Assembly (NCBI GenBank): GCA_014529385.2
Contig: CM043951.1
Coordinates: forward strand, 110,436,469-110,500,468
Length of the DNA stretch: 64,000 bases
Origin: Adiantum capillus-veneris
Lineage: Eukaryota > Streptophyta > Polypodiopsida > Polypodiales > Pteridaceae
Direction: 5' to 3'
A program made the translations under genes and the position numbers. How positions within the stretch are numbered: the first letter of the stretch is position 1; every line of letters starts with the position of its first letter. Positions 24,775 to 36,900 of this stretch are shown piece after piece. The notes beneath the pieces were generated by a model. It ran no database searches and had not been told where the DNA came from. It worked only from the letters and a program-made list of their open reading frames with translations.

Positions 24775-26033
24775 CTATTTAATACAATATTGACTTTTGA
24801 GTTGTTTGATATAATTCTTGGCTTCATGTGCTTTGATCACAGGCTCTTTGTACCCCAATTTCTGAGCAAGCATAATTAACTCAACTCCTTTCAAGGTTGA
24901 TATAGATTTGATATTCTTCAATATCCTCATTTTTTCTTGATCAAGTGTCAGCCTTTTCTTATCTTGACTTCTAGTGGACATTCCAGTATTGCTAGATGAC
25001 GCACCATTATCATCATCAAGAATGCGAGGAGCTTCTGGTAGCCTGCTTGTAGAGTAGGTTTTTTGTAGACAAACAAAATTGCGCTCCTCCCACTCTGAAA
25101 CAACCTTTTGTACATGATTGTAAAGCTCGTGACCTTGCACTATGGGAGCTTGTCCATACAAAGAAGATCTTGTAACTGTACGAATGTCGTTGACATGATG
25201 AAGAGCTTTGGTATATGGTAGAAGCTCTCCAAGGAGAATATTATCCTCCTCATCAATGTTAAATGATGGTGGAAATATACAATTTAATGCAGGATTAATG
25301 CATCCTTTCAATGGTGCATCATCTATAAGAAGCAATCTTTTTAAATCAATCCCAAACTTTGCTGATGCAATAGCTATTTGAAAAATGCCTCTACTCCAGG
25401 ATTGTCGGGGTGAGTGATTCTTGACTCTACACATTGTTGACATTGGCTTTGCCCCCAAATCATAAAGAATGGAAATTGTTCTCCAACTTCGTTCTCTAAA
25501 ATCTTGATGATTTGCATAACCTGTGTATCATTAGTTGTTGACCATATTCCAACATTGGATATGCTTAGGAGACTCTTTAAAAACTCAATGCATCCTGGTC
25601 GCAAAACAATATACTCATGTTTAAACTTCAAGCTCTTCATTTTTTTGGACTTTTGCCAACAACGCCTCAAAAGCAATCCACACAAGCTCAGTATTATAGT
25701 CAGCGTTGGTCCATCATTGGATGAAAGATTTGGATCACCATGCACTCTAATGCTCAAATCTTGAGCTACTAAAATGTTATTGACAGAGTCTTCTTCTGTC
25801 CTTCTATATGCTTTGGAGCTTGCATTATCGTCTACTTCCATTGTATCGCTAGAATTTCTGTCCAACAACTACGATGGTTGACCTTCAAAAACTTGTATCT
25901 CTTTGTCATCTTCTTTACAAGCTTGTTGGTTCAAATGAGGATTGATAGATTCTTCTTCAATAGGCTCAATAGCTAGAGAATCCTTTGTATCAATGACCTC
26001 ACAAGAGACACTGTTAACTGTAAAGTCTTGTTG
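24775..26033 (-). pseudogene. FCP1/SCP-like (HAD) phosphatase pseudogene
   Basis: Read from 26,033 down to 24,775. The start follows a good splice acceptor (tttaaacttgcag). An acidic N-terminal exon ends in an in-frame TAG near 25,870, after which the frame continues as LLDRNSSDTMEVDD. The HAD/FCP1 core is recognisable: YIVLRPGCIEFLKSLLSI, VGIWSTTND, FFMIWGQSQC, then after a frameshift near 25,375-25,390, RLLLIDDAPLKGCINP and IFPPSFN. In active members the first motif is Asp-x-Asp-x-Thr/Val; here it reads LSLCGLLL, so the nucleophile and acid/base Asp are lost. A Ser/Arg/Lys-rich tail ends at 24,775. FCP1-like enzymes remove phosphate from the RNA polymerase II tail or other proteins; this copy cannot. 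Confidence 0.7.
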
Positions 26034-26059
26034 AAGAGCTGCAAGTTTAAACAACACCC

Positions 26060-27540
26060 ACTTTTAGCTTTGAAAATACCTACAATCTTGATGGCTTAAA
26101 AAAACATTAAGTATCCAAACTACATATTAAATATCTCATAATTATATTGCAATGTTGTATATACTACATGATATGTTTATTTAATGGCTCTATACTAGCA
26201 CCCTATTGCCCTAGGATCATAGGGTGCCTTCTATATGAAAAGGTTATAGCTATATGGACATAAGGTGTTGAGTTATACATAATGACTATAGGCTCATATT
26301 TTTGCACCTCTACAATGACATCCTCTATCCCTATGGCCATGCAGTCCTCTCTATATTTGTGTGGAGCCATATGTTAGTGAGGAACCTTATGGCCGTTTGT
26401 CCATAAGGTGCTCTATTTTGAGTCATTCGAACCATTGGAACATTATATTGCACATCTATATTGGCACCCTATGGCCCTAGGGCCACAAGGTGCTTTCTTT
26501 GCTAACTAAGAAACCTATGATCACTAATGTGGCCAATGAGATCATTACCTATATAGTACACATAGTGAAATTTATGGGACTAGGTGTACATAAGGTACTT
26601 ATGTAGAGCTTCAATGACCATAAGGTGCTCTCTTTTGAAGCTAAGGACAATAGATTCATCTTCTTTTTACCTATGTACTAGCACATTAGGGATATGGGAT
26701 CATCTTTGCATTACAAGGTAGCCTATGGCCCTAAGGCTATTGGGTGCTATTTACGATAACAAGGAACCCTATGGTCCTAAGGCCATAGGGTGGTCATGTT
26801 GCTTCACTACTACATATACAAGAGCGGAGGGATTTTTACCTTGGTTTTTATGGTGTATGAACCTTTTGATCCTAAGACCGTAATTTGTTATATGCTCTTT
26901 TACAAGCTACTACTTACAAAGTGTGGCCTACAATTAGAACCTTTGACCATGAGGTCACTAGTCATAGATTGTTTTAAATATTTTAGAGGATGCATAAAAT
27001 TGCCACCCTATGGCCTTAGGGCCATAAGGTTGCATGTCTACAAAGAATGATATGATGTTACAACCATGAAATTTGTCTTCAACAATGAAAAACCTCTGAC
27101 CCTAAGATCATAGGATGCTTTGACAAGACCCCTAGCCTTAAGTGGTACAATGTCATATGTGTGACAATAAACCTCATAGCATCACATAGCTTAAAAGAAT
27201 TACATAATATATCAATAACCACATAGCTTTAAAGTTTTACATCATACATCATTTGATCACAAAGCTAAAGGATGACCTTTGTAACGTCATGTCTATGTAT
27301 AAATTTTCCACTTAAATTAAATTCATTTATTTTGAAAATACTCAAGCTCACAAGTATACACTCTTATGGTCACATAGATAATGGGTGCTCTTTGCCACCA
27401 TATGTTCATGACATGATATTTACACACTTAAATTTAATTCATCTAATTTGAAAACATTAAAACTCACAAGCGTGAAAAATAGTTTTTAAAACAAAACAAT
27501 ATTGTTGGTCAATATTTACAAAATCAAAGAGAAACAACAA
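26060..27540. repeat. palindrome-rich repeat (family A, part 2)
   Basis: Irregular array of ctatggccctaaggccatag variants (for example at 26,770-26,790, 27,010-27,030). Much of 26,040-26,850 is duplicated at 27,733-28,550, including the intron-side sequence gtttaaacaacacc(c/t)acttttagc. The 86-codon frame at 26,790 is an artefact of the repeat. Confidence 0.75.
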
Positions 27541-27548
27541 TCTCGATA

Positions 27549-27733
27549 TCATGGGAGAATTGTCGTTGGTTGACCTTCGGAAGCTTGGATCTCTTTGTCA
27601 TCATCTTTATGGACATTTTGGTTTAAATGGGGATTGAGAGGCTCTTTTTCAACAGTTTCAATAGCTTGAACATCTTCTGTACCGATGACCTCACATGAAA
27701 CATCCTCAATTGCAATATCTTGTTGATGACCTG
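27549..27733 (-). pseudogene. duplicated exon of the FCP1-like gene
   Basis: After an acceptor-like aaactttcag the exon reads HQQDIAIEDVSCEVIG and continues through NPHLNQNVHKDDDKEIQ to EGQPT. It aligns with the first exon of the FCP1-like pseudogene (QQDFTVNSVSCEVIDT ... NPHLNQQACKEDDKEIQ ... EGQPS), including the 5' splice context and over 0.8 kb of upstream flank. The phosphatase part is absent; the exon runs into a TGA at about 27,549. It is the remains of a second gene copy produced by local segmental duplication. Confidence 0.75.
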
Positions 27734-30700
27734 AAAGTTTAAACAACACCTACTTTTAGCTTTGAAAATACTTACAAATGTGATGAATTTCTATAATCAA
27801 GCACTTAGAAAAAATATTGAGTATCCAAATGACATATACATGAGAATTAAATTACAATGCTTTATATACTATATGCAAAGTTCACTTAATTGCTCTATAC
27901 TACCACCCTATGGCCCTAGGGCCATAGAGTGCTCTATATGTTGGTCAAGAATCTTATGGCCCTATAATCATATGGTGCCCTCTATATTGACAGTTTATAG
28001 TTTCATGAATATAAAGTGCTCCATTTCACACATTGGGACTATAGACTTATATTTTTTGCACCTCTATGGAGGTATCTTTAGTCCTTGTGCTATACCAACC
28101 TCTCTTTGTTAGTGAAGAATTCTATGGCTCTACACGAGTATTTTGTACTACATACATGTACCTCACATCCATCAGGTGTTCTATTTTGGGTCATTGGGAC
28201 CATATGATCATTACATTACACATTTGTATTGGCACCTATGACCCTAGTGCCACAAGGTGATTTCTATGCTCAATACAATTCCTATGGCCACCAAATTGAC
28301 ATAAAAGTGCATTATGTACTACCTACATGGTCACCTAACGGCTCTTAAGCCATTAGGTGTAAATAAGGTAGCCTATGTACTATGTATAGCTTCTTTGTAC
28401 AAACATCATAGGTCCATGTATGATCTTCATGTTGAAAATGAGCCTTATGGTTCTAAGGCCATATGGTGCTATTTATGTCTACAAGGAACCCTATGGCCCC
28501 AAGGCCATAGGGTGGTCATGTTGCTTTATGTACTGCAAATAAGACCTTAGGGATTTCCACTTGGTTTTTGTGGTGTATAACCCCAGTGATCATGAGGCCA
28601 TAATTTGTCTACAAGGAACCCTATTGCCCCAAGGCCATAGGGTGGTCATGTTGCTTTATGTATTGCAAACAAGAGCTTAGGGATTTACACTTGGTTTTTG
28701 TGGTGTATGACCCCTGTGATCATGAGGACATAATTTTTCTATAAGGAATCCTATGGCCCCACGGCCATAGGGTGGTCATGTTGCTTTATGTACTAAAAAC
28801 AAGAGCTTAGGGATTTCCACTTGGTTTTTGTGGTGTATGAACCTGTGATCATGATGCCATAATTTGCTATATGTTCTTCTACAAGCTACTTACAAAGTGT
28901 GGTCCACAATTATCACCTTATACTCAAAAGCTCACTAGCAATACACTTTGGATCCCTTTTTTAACGATTCAAAAAAACTCTAAGCAATACGGTGATCAAA
29001 TTTATGACCATACGGTGCTCAAATTTATACCAAAAACTATTGACTCACCTCTAAAAAGACACCCGTAGGTCCTAGGGCCATACGGTCCTCTCTTTGTTAG
29101 TAAAGATCTCTATGGCCCTACAAAAGTACTATGTACTACATACATGTACCTCATGTCCAAAAGGTGTTCTATTTTGAGACATTGAACCATAGGATCATTA
29201 TATTGCATATTTGTATTAACAGCCTAAGGTCACCAAAGTGGCCTACAAGAGCATTATGTACTACCTACAAAGTACACTTAATGGATCTTAGGCCATTAGG
29301 TGTACATAAGGTTGCTTAGGTGTTATGTAGAAATTATATGACCATAAGGTGCTATATTTTGAAGCTAAAGACCATAGACTCGTCTCCTTTTTGCCTATGT
29401 ACTAGCACCATAGGGCCATATTTGATCTTAATGTTAACAAGGATCCCTATGGCCATAGGGCCATAGGGTGTTGTTTATGATTACAAGAAACCCTATGGAC
29501 CTTAAGGCCATAGGGTGGTCATATTGCTTTATGTACTACAGACAAGAGCCAGGGATTTTCACCTTACTTTTTGTGGTGTATGATCCCTATGATCCTAAGG
29601 CCATAATTTGTTTTTTGTTTTTCTACAAGCTACTTACAAAGTGTGGTCTACATTTATTACCCTTAAGGTCACTAGCAAGACACTTTGGATCTCTTTTTTG
29701 ACAACTTTGGAAAAAGTCTAAGCCTCTTAGTTAAGCTATAACATAAAATATTTGACACTCCTATTTAGGATATTTTATTGTTTCATAGAGTCATAACCCT
29801 ATGGTCTTGAGGCCATAGGGTGTCATGGGAACCATATACTTTGCACCCAATGGTCACACTACCCTATGACCCTAAACTTTAGATTCATGGGTTTCTCTAA
29901 ATTCTATAAATGCTACATACAATTTCCATAAACCTAAATTGATACAATTTTATCAAGGTCTTATAAACCTAAATTGATACAATTTTATCAAGGGCTTATA
30001 AACCTAAATTGTAAGTGCTCTATTTTGCATCTAAGAACAATATGCTCATCAATTTTGCACTTATACGTCAATAAGGAACCCTATGTCCCTAAGGCCATAA
30101 GGTGGTCTAGTTGTGCTATGTACTAGATACAAGATCTATGTGTGCTACATACAAAGATGACATAATAGCTCTCTACTTGTATTTTTTGGCCCCATGGTCA
30201 TAATCTCATCCTTTTGCATCCTTACATTAAAAAGGAGCCCTATGGCCCTAAGGCCGTAGGGTTCTAGTATGGATCCATTAGTACATAATGCCAAAACAAT
30301 ACAAACCCTTGTTCCATGATCTTTTCAAGTGTCAATCTATTTGAAAAGATAAGATTTATCACAAAGTACATAATGATAGAACATTACAAAATATTGCTCC
30401 ATCATCTGTTCAAGTGTAAATATATTTGATCCAGCCTCTGGCTTACGGTCATAGGGTGTTGATACCATAAAGTGAAAATTTTCTTGTGTTTATAAATCAA
30501 CTTTTGGCCTTATGACAATGTACATTGTCCTTAACATCGAAAATAAACTCAAGTTACAAAATAAAAAGAAATCTTTAAATATGAAAACTAAACATTTGGC
30601 ACATCAAACTCACATGCTACTCAAAACTTTGATAGAAAGATTTAGAAAACTTTCACATCTTCATATTTTGTGGTTATATTTGATTCGTCTATTTTGAAGA

Positions 30701-30960
30701 TACTTTAATTACCAAGCATACATATCTTATGGGCACATGGTTAAAAGGTGCTCTTTGCTCTTTGGCACCATTTGTTCATGAAATATTTGCACACTTCAAT
30801 TCAAATCATCTCATTAGAAAATACTCTAAATCATAAGCATACACAATTGTTTTGTGAAATAAAATCATACCAATGTTTAAGATTTCAAAATCAACGTTCA
30901 AGATAACAAAGTCAAACAAAAATACCAAACCAAATACCAATGTTCTAAAGATCATGAAAG
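27734..30960. repeat. palindrome-rich repeat (family A, part 3)
   Basis: Contains the most regular family A units: three consecutive ~120-bp copies (about 28,490-28,870) of ctatggccc(c/a)aaggccatagggtggtcatg followed by ttgctttatgta, then gggatttccacttgg and ttttgtggtgtatga. Similar units at 26,770 and 29,500 show the same order. A short direct repeat, ataaacctaaattg(a/t)acaat, is present three times near 29,940-30,010. Confidence 0.8.
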
Positions 30961-30979
30961 AATTGAAATTTTGGCTAGC

Positions 30980-33720
30980 TTAACCTATTTCCTGTAGAAG
31001 CTCTAGAATGGCATCAACCTCAATATCTAATGGCTCATCGATTTCTTCATTCTCTGAGTCCTTGCCATTATCATTTTGTGGAGTAGAGACCAAACCTGCC
31101 CACCTTTTAAGCTCGTCATCTTCATCTATTGTAGAATGGCAAAGAGCTTCTAGCTCAGTCATTTGCTCATTGGTACAAGCAACTGAGATCACCTTTCGTT
31201 GTTGTAGAAGTACCTCTTTGGTCCCGTAACCAAGTGAAAATATGTCCACTACCTTATCATCCTCTTTGAGACAAATACACTTGATGGCGCGCCGAACAAA
31301 AAAAGCTTTGGCGGTAGTCATAGCAGCAAACTCTTCATTGTCGTCAATGCCTAGAGTAGACATTGGTTGAAAGAGAGACTCCTTGAGACTAGAGTGATTG
31401 GCAAATTTCTCTTCTTGACTAAAGAAAGCCCAAACTCCAAAAATTACTTCACAAAGAGCAGTGGGTTGGACGGTCCCTGATGCTATTAAAGAGCCAAGAG
31501 GCAAAGCATACAACTCATACCATTTTGCTTTTTCAGAGATTGCCTTCTCAAGAGAAGCAGCATGTTGGTACTTGACTAGACCAACAATAACAAATTCTGA
31601 TGGTTGATGTGCTATCCTACAAACTCCATCAATAACCTTTCCAAATTGAGCAACACTCCAACCACTAGATATAGTGCCCTTGTGTGTTGTGTCTATGATA
31701 CATACACCAACACGCACTGTAGAATTATTCTCATCTTGGAGAAACTTAATGCCTTCTAGATTCTTTCCCACGCACTTTATGGTCCATGGCAAGCTGAATT
31801 GTAATCTAGATGAACCATTCTTTTGTGCAATGATCCATTGCACATATCCCTTGGTAACTTCTGGAATTGTTGGGGTCTCCTTTGTTTTTTGAAGCCTAAG
31901 ATGTAGCCATTGGGTGCAACTAATAAAGAGAGATTTGTAGATCTCATCTGTAATGTTATAATGAGATCTACATTCCTCCCATGAAGTAATGGCTTCTACT
32001 GGATCAAGCTCTTTGAATAACTTGAACATCTAATCCAAAAACACCTTCGTTTGTTTTATGTTTGTTGCACGTGCAGAGAGGTTGATCATATCCGGTTGAT
32101 GTGGTTGCTTCACCAAGCAAATCTTTTCTTCTTTGAGCTCCTGTTGTAATAGCTTAACATCGTTATCTTCTAAGCCTCGTAAGCATCTAAAAGTAGTTAT
32201 ACTTGGTTGGCGTCTTCGTGCAAATGAGGCTTGATGGTTCTCTAGGATGTTTCACCACTCCTCATAGATGTCTTCTGGATACATGACCATGTGGGCTTCT
32301 CTATTCGCAAATGAGCTATGGTTAAATGTGATGTTTGCCACAATCACAAAGGCCTACAAGAAACAAAAAGTAATAAGGTTTTATCTACAATTGCTGATTA
32401 AGAAAATTAGAAACAAGAAATAGAACTTACATCCCAATATTTTTGAATCTCATGACAATGGGGAACACCTGCCTTTGGTATTTTTGGACAAGAATATGCT
32501 AGCCACTGTCCACGCCCATGCTTCAAGACCTCCACATAAGGTTGGGTTTTCATTGTTGTCTGTGTCTCTATGTTCTCCATTTTGGAGATTAGCACTGCAA
32601 TCTCTTTAGGGGAATCTACAACAATCCTTGCAGTTCTATATTTGTAGAACTCTCTCCTTGAAGCATACTTTGTGCTCTTGTTGCGCAAAAATGCTCTAGC
32701 TGCTATTATGGAGTGTTGACCAGAAATAATCTAGTAGTGGTATGTTGCCAGCTTGTCTGCATGTACTTCATTAGCCTTTAGAGGCTTCTTTTTTATGGGA
32801 TCATATGGCATAAGGTCAGCTGCATTGGAGACTAGTCTAGAATGCTTTGCAAATTGTCTCAAAAGGAACTTTACATACACACTTGACAATGGCCTACATT
32901 TGAAGTAATCAGGTGCAAGATTTCATTGGTCAACAGAGATGAGTTGTGTAAACTACACCCCAAACTTGAAGTAGTGCTCTATTCCAATGTACCCATCTAG
33001 CCCACTCTTGAAAGTCTTCTTAACATCCTTATCAAGATCTTTTTCTTCCGGCTGAAAATTTGAGGCTAGCACCTTCACTGAGGCTGAATCTGCAATTACT
33101 GCTATTGAAGGAGTTATTAAAGGAGGTTCAGTTAAGCTAGCTTCATCCCTACGTGGAGCCTCTAGAGGTACAAGTGAAAGACTTTCTTGCTCCACATTTT
33201 CGGTGCTATTTCTGACTGAGGGCGTCTCACTCTCCTTTAAAGTCTTCTTCTGATTAACTTGACTTGTACCTTCATTTTTTCGCTTCTTACTATTATGTGC
33301 CTTCAAGCTGGCTAAATACTGAATAACTTTCTTGAAGCCTTCAATAAACATGTCCATGAGATTCTCGCTGGGAGTATCTTCTCTGATTTCTATCCACCCT
33401 GCCTTTATCATTGTCTCTCCATCACTGCTATCTTTCAGCAACTCCCAAGCAAAGGCCATGGGCTCTAGCAAGTAACAATCACCGTTTTGTACTTTCACAC
33501 CAAGACATGGGGACATGTCAAGATCTGAGCAATCTTTATTTATCTCCTTGACAATTCCACAATCTTTGAAGGGAGATTGTTCTTTATCTCTAAAGAACAA
33601 GTGGACTCTCTCATCAGATTTACCACTTGGTAAGTGAAAATCTAGATACCATGGGCTTGGAGTGAAGCCTGTTGCATCAACTAACTTTGGCATTCTTTTC
33701 TTTGAAGAGGATTGAGCCAT
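30980..33720 (-). pseudogene. ParB-like plus DNA-methylase-like gene, broken
   Basis: Read from the ATG at 33,720 (just after an acceptor-like gttttcag) to 30,980. An N-terminal ~260-aa part of unknown type (MAQSSSKKRMPKLVDATG ...) has a Lys/Ser-rich linker and a TAG near 32,955. The same frame continues through a second part with YFKCRPLSSVYVKFLLR, MPYDPIKKKPLKANEV, IISGQHSIIAARAF and ARIVVDSPKEIAVLISK, which resembles a ParB/Srx-type N-terminal domain (the SGQHS box for the usual G-x-H-R). An intron follows (donor gtaagttc at about 32,430, acceptor tttcttgtag at about 32,354). The last exon holds VRVGVCIIDT, EVIFGVWAFF and DKVVDIFSLGYGTKEVLL. The last resembles the Asp-x-Phe-x-Gly-x-Gly-Thr AdoMet-binding motif of N4/N6 DNA methylases. 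Five in-frame stops lie in these exons, at least three where Trp seems expected. Domain calls are by eye. Confidence 0.5.
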
Positions 33721-33939
33721 ATCTCTGAAAACATAACAATATAACATTATTTGTATTTATGTTCGATTTGAATATGATTGAGCCAAGTTTATGTAAACTT
33801 AACAGCATAACATTACTTTGTTATAAATGGCTCTAGTGCTACATGGCTGGCCTAGGTGCCCAAGTAGAGTCTCTATATTGAATGCTACTCGTCAAATAGA
33901 AAACTACCTCACATTATCTAGCCATGCTTGATCTCTGAA
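33721..33939. other. short spacer between broken gene and satellite
   Basis: AT-rich, upstream of the minus-strand gene. It contains two copies of a taacaatataacatta-like phrase, about 60 bp apart. No promoter motif is clear. Confidence 0.4.
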
Positions 33940-36900
33940 CATTGTACATTGCCACCCTATGGCCCTTAGGCCACAAGGTCTCCAGATGGGACATATGACA
34001 CCTTGTGATCCTATGGCCCTAGGGCCATAGGATCTCCAAAAGGAGCTTATGGAACCCTATGGACCTTGAGATTGTACAGTGGCACCCTATGGCCCTTGGG
34101 CCACAGGGTCTTCAAAATGAACATAGGGCACCCTGTGACCCTAAGTCTATAGGGTCTCACATCATACTTGAGAGCATCCTAGGGCCCAAGGGTGGCCATA
34201 ACAAACATAGGGAACCCCATGGTGCACATTAACGGGCAACATGGCAGCCCTTACGGCCCTAGGGCCATAGGATCTCCAAACGAAACATAGGGAACTCTAT
34301 GGCCCTATAGATCTCTAGATGGGACATAGGGCACCCTCTGATTCTATGGCAGTAGGGCCATAGGATCTTCAGAAGGAACATAGGGAAAACTATGGCCCTT
34401 GATATTGTTTATTCCTAACCTATGGTCTTGGGCCACAAGGTCTCAAGATGGGACATATAGCATCCTTTGATCCTATGGCTCTAGGTTCCTTATGTTCCTT
34501 TTGGAGATCCTATGGATCTAGTGCCATAGGATCTCAAAAAGGAACATAAGGAACAATATGTCCCTTGAGATTGTACCTTCCCACCCTATGGCCCTTGGGC
34601 CACAAGGTCTCCAGATGGGACATAAGGCACACTTTGATCCTATGGCCCTACGCTCCTTATGTTCCTTTTGGAGATCCTTTGGCCCTAGTTTCATAGGATT
34701 CCCATAAGGAACACAGGGAACCCTATGGCCTTTGAGATTGTACATTGCCACCCTATGGCCCTTATCCCATAAGATCTCCAGATGGGACATAGGGCACCCT
34801 ATGATCCTATGGCAGTAGAGCCATTGGATTTCCAAAAGGAACATAGGGAAACATATGGCCCTTGAGATTGTACATTCCCACCCTACGGCCCTTGGGCCAC
34901 AAGGTCTCTAGATGGAAAATAGGGCATTCTTTGATCCTATGGCCCTAGTTTCCTTATGTTCTTTTTGGAGATCCTATGGCTCTAGGGCCGTAGGATCCCA
35001 TAAGGAACATAGAGAACCCTATGGCCTTTGAGATTGTACAAGGCCAACCTATGGCCGTTGGGCCATAAGTTCTCTATATTGCACACAAGGCACCTTGTGA
35101 TCCTATGGCCCTAGGGCCATAAGATCTCGAAAAGGAACATAGGGAACAATTTACCCCTTGAGATTGTACATTTCCCCCCTATGGCCCTTAGCCCATAAGA
35201 TCTCTAGATGGGACATAGGGCACCCTATGATCCTATGGCAGTAGAGCCAGTGGATTTCCAAAAGGAACATAGGGAAACATATGGCCCTTGAGATTGTACA
35301 TTCCCACCCTATGGCCCTTGGACCACAAGGTCTCTAGATGGGAAATAGGGCATTCTTTGATCCTATGGCCCTAGGCTCCTTATTTTCCATTTGGAGATCC
35401 TATGGCCCTAGGGCCATAGGATCCCCACAAGGAACATAGAGAACCCTATGGCCTTTGAGATTGTACAATGTCACCCTATGGCCCTTGGGCCATAAGCTCT
35501 CTATATTGGACACAAGGCACCCTGTGATCCTATGTCCTTAGGGCCATATGATCTCGAAAAGGAACATAGGGAACAATATAGCCCTTGAGATTGTACATTT
35601 TCCCCCTATGGCCCTTGGGCCGCAAGGTCTCTAGATGGGACATAAGGTACCCTTTGATCCTCTGGCCATAGGTTCCTTATGTTTGTTTTGGAGATCCTAT
35701 GGCCCTAGGGCCATTGGATCTCGAAAAGGAACATAGCGAACCATATGGCCCTTGAGATTGTACATTCCCACCCTATGGCCATTGGGCCACTAGGTCTCTA
35801 GATGGGACATAGGGCATTATTTGATCCTATGGCCCTAGGTTCCTTACATTCCTTTTGGAGATCCTACGTCCCTAGTGCCATAGGATCCCCATAAGGAACA
35901 TAGATAACCCTATGGCCTTTGAGATTGTACAGTGCCACCCTATGGCCCTTGAGACATAAGATCTCTAGATGGGACACAAGGCAGCATGTGATCCTATGGC
36001 CCTAGGGCCAAAAGATCTCGAAAAGGAACATGGGGAACAATATGGCACTTGAGATTGTACATTTTCCCCCTATCCCCCTTGGGCCACAAGGTCTCTAGAT
36101 GGGACATAAGGCACCCTTTCATCCTATGGCCATAGGTTCCTTATGTTTGTTTTAGAGATCCTATGACCCTAGGGAGATTGGATCTCCAAAAGGAACATAA
36201 GGAACCATATGGCCCTTGAGAATGTACATTCCCACCCTATGGCCCTTGGGCCACAAGGTCTATAGATGGGACATAGGGCATTCTTTGATCCTATTGCCCT
36301 AGGTTCCTTATGTTTCTTTTGGAGATCCTATGGACCTAGTGCCATAGGATCCCCATAAGGAACATAGAGAACCCTATGGCCTTTGAGATTGTACAGTGCC
36401 ACCCTATGGCCCTTTGGCGATAAGCTCTCTAGATAGGACAGAAGGCACCCTGTGATCCTATGGCACTAGGGCCATAAGATCGCCAAAAGGAACATAGGGA
36501 ACAATATGGCCCTTGAGATTTTACATTTCCCCCCTATGTGGTACATAACGCACCCTTTGATCCTATGGCCATAGGTTCCTTAGGTTCCTTTTGAAGATCC
36601 TATGGCCCTAGGGCCATAGGATCCCCATAAGGAAGATAGAGAACCATATGGCCCTTGAGATTGTACATTCCCACCCTATGGCCCTTGGGCCACAAGGTCT
36701 CTAGATGGGACATAGGGCATTCTTTGATCCTATGGACTTAGGGCGATTGGATCTCCAAAAGGAACATTGGAAACCATATGGACCTTCAGATTGTATATTC
36801 CCACCCGATGGACCTTGGGCCACAAGGTCTCTAGATGGGACATAGGGCATTCTTTGATCCTATGGCCATAGGTTCCTTATGTTCCTTCTGGGGATCCTAT

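Noticed and set aside
30980-33720. Endogenous giant-virus insertion as the source of the ParB/methylase-like gene
   Set aside because: Not excluded, but no viral hallmark gene (capsid, packaging ATPase, viral polymerase) is in the window and the gene has an intron, so it is kept only as one possible origin.
34518-34844. 108-codon minus-strand ORF, and ORFs of 60-105 codons at 54,030-55,582
   Set aside because: They lie entirely in satellite B, repeat the monomer text, and change with every monomer; open frames arise because the unit has few stops.
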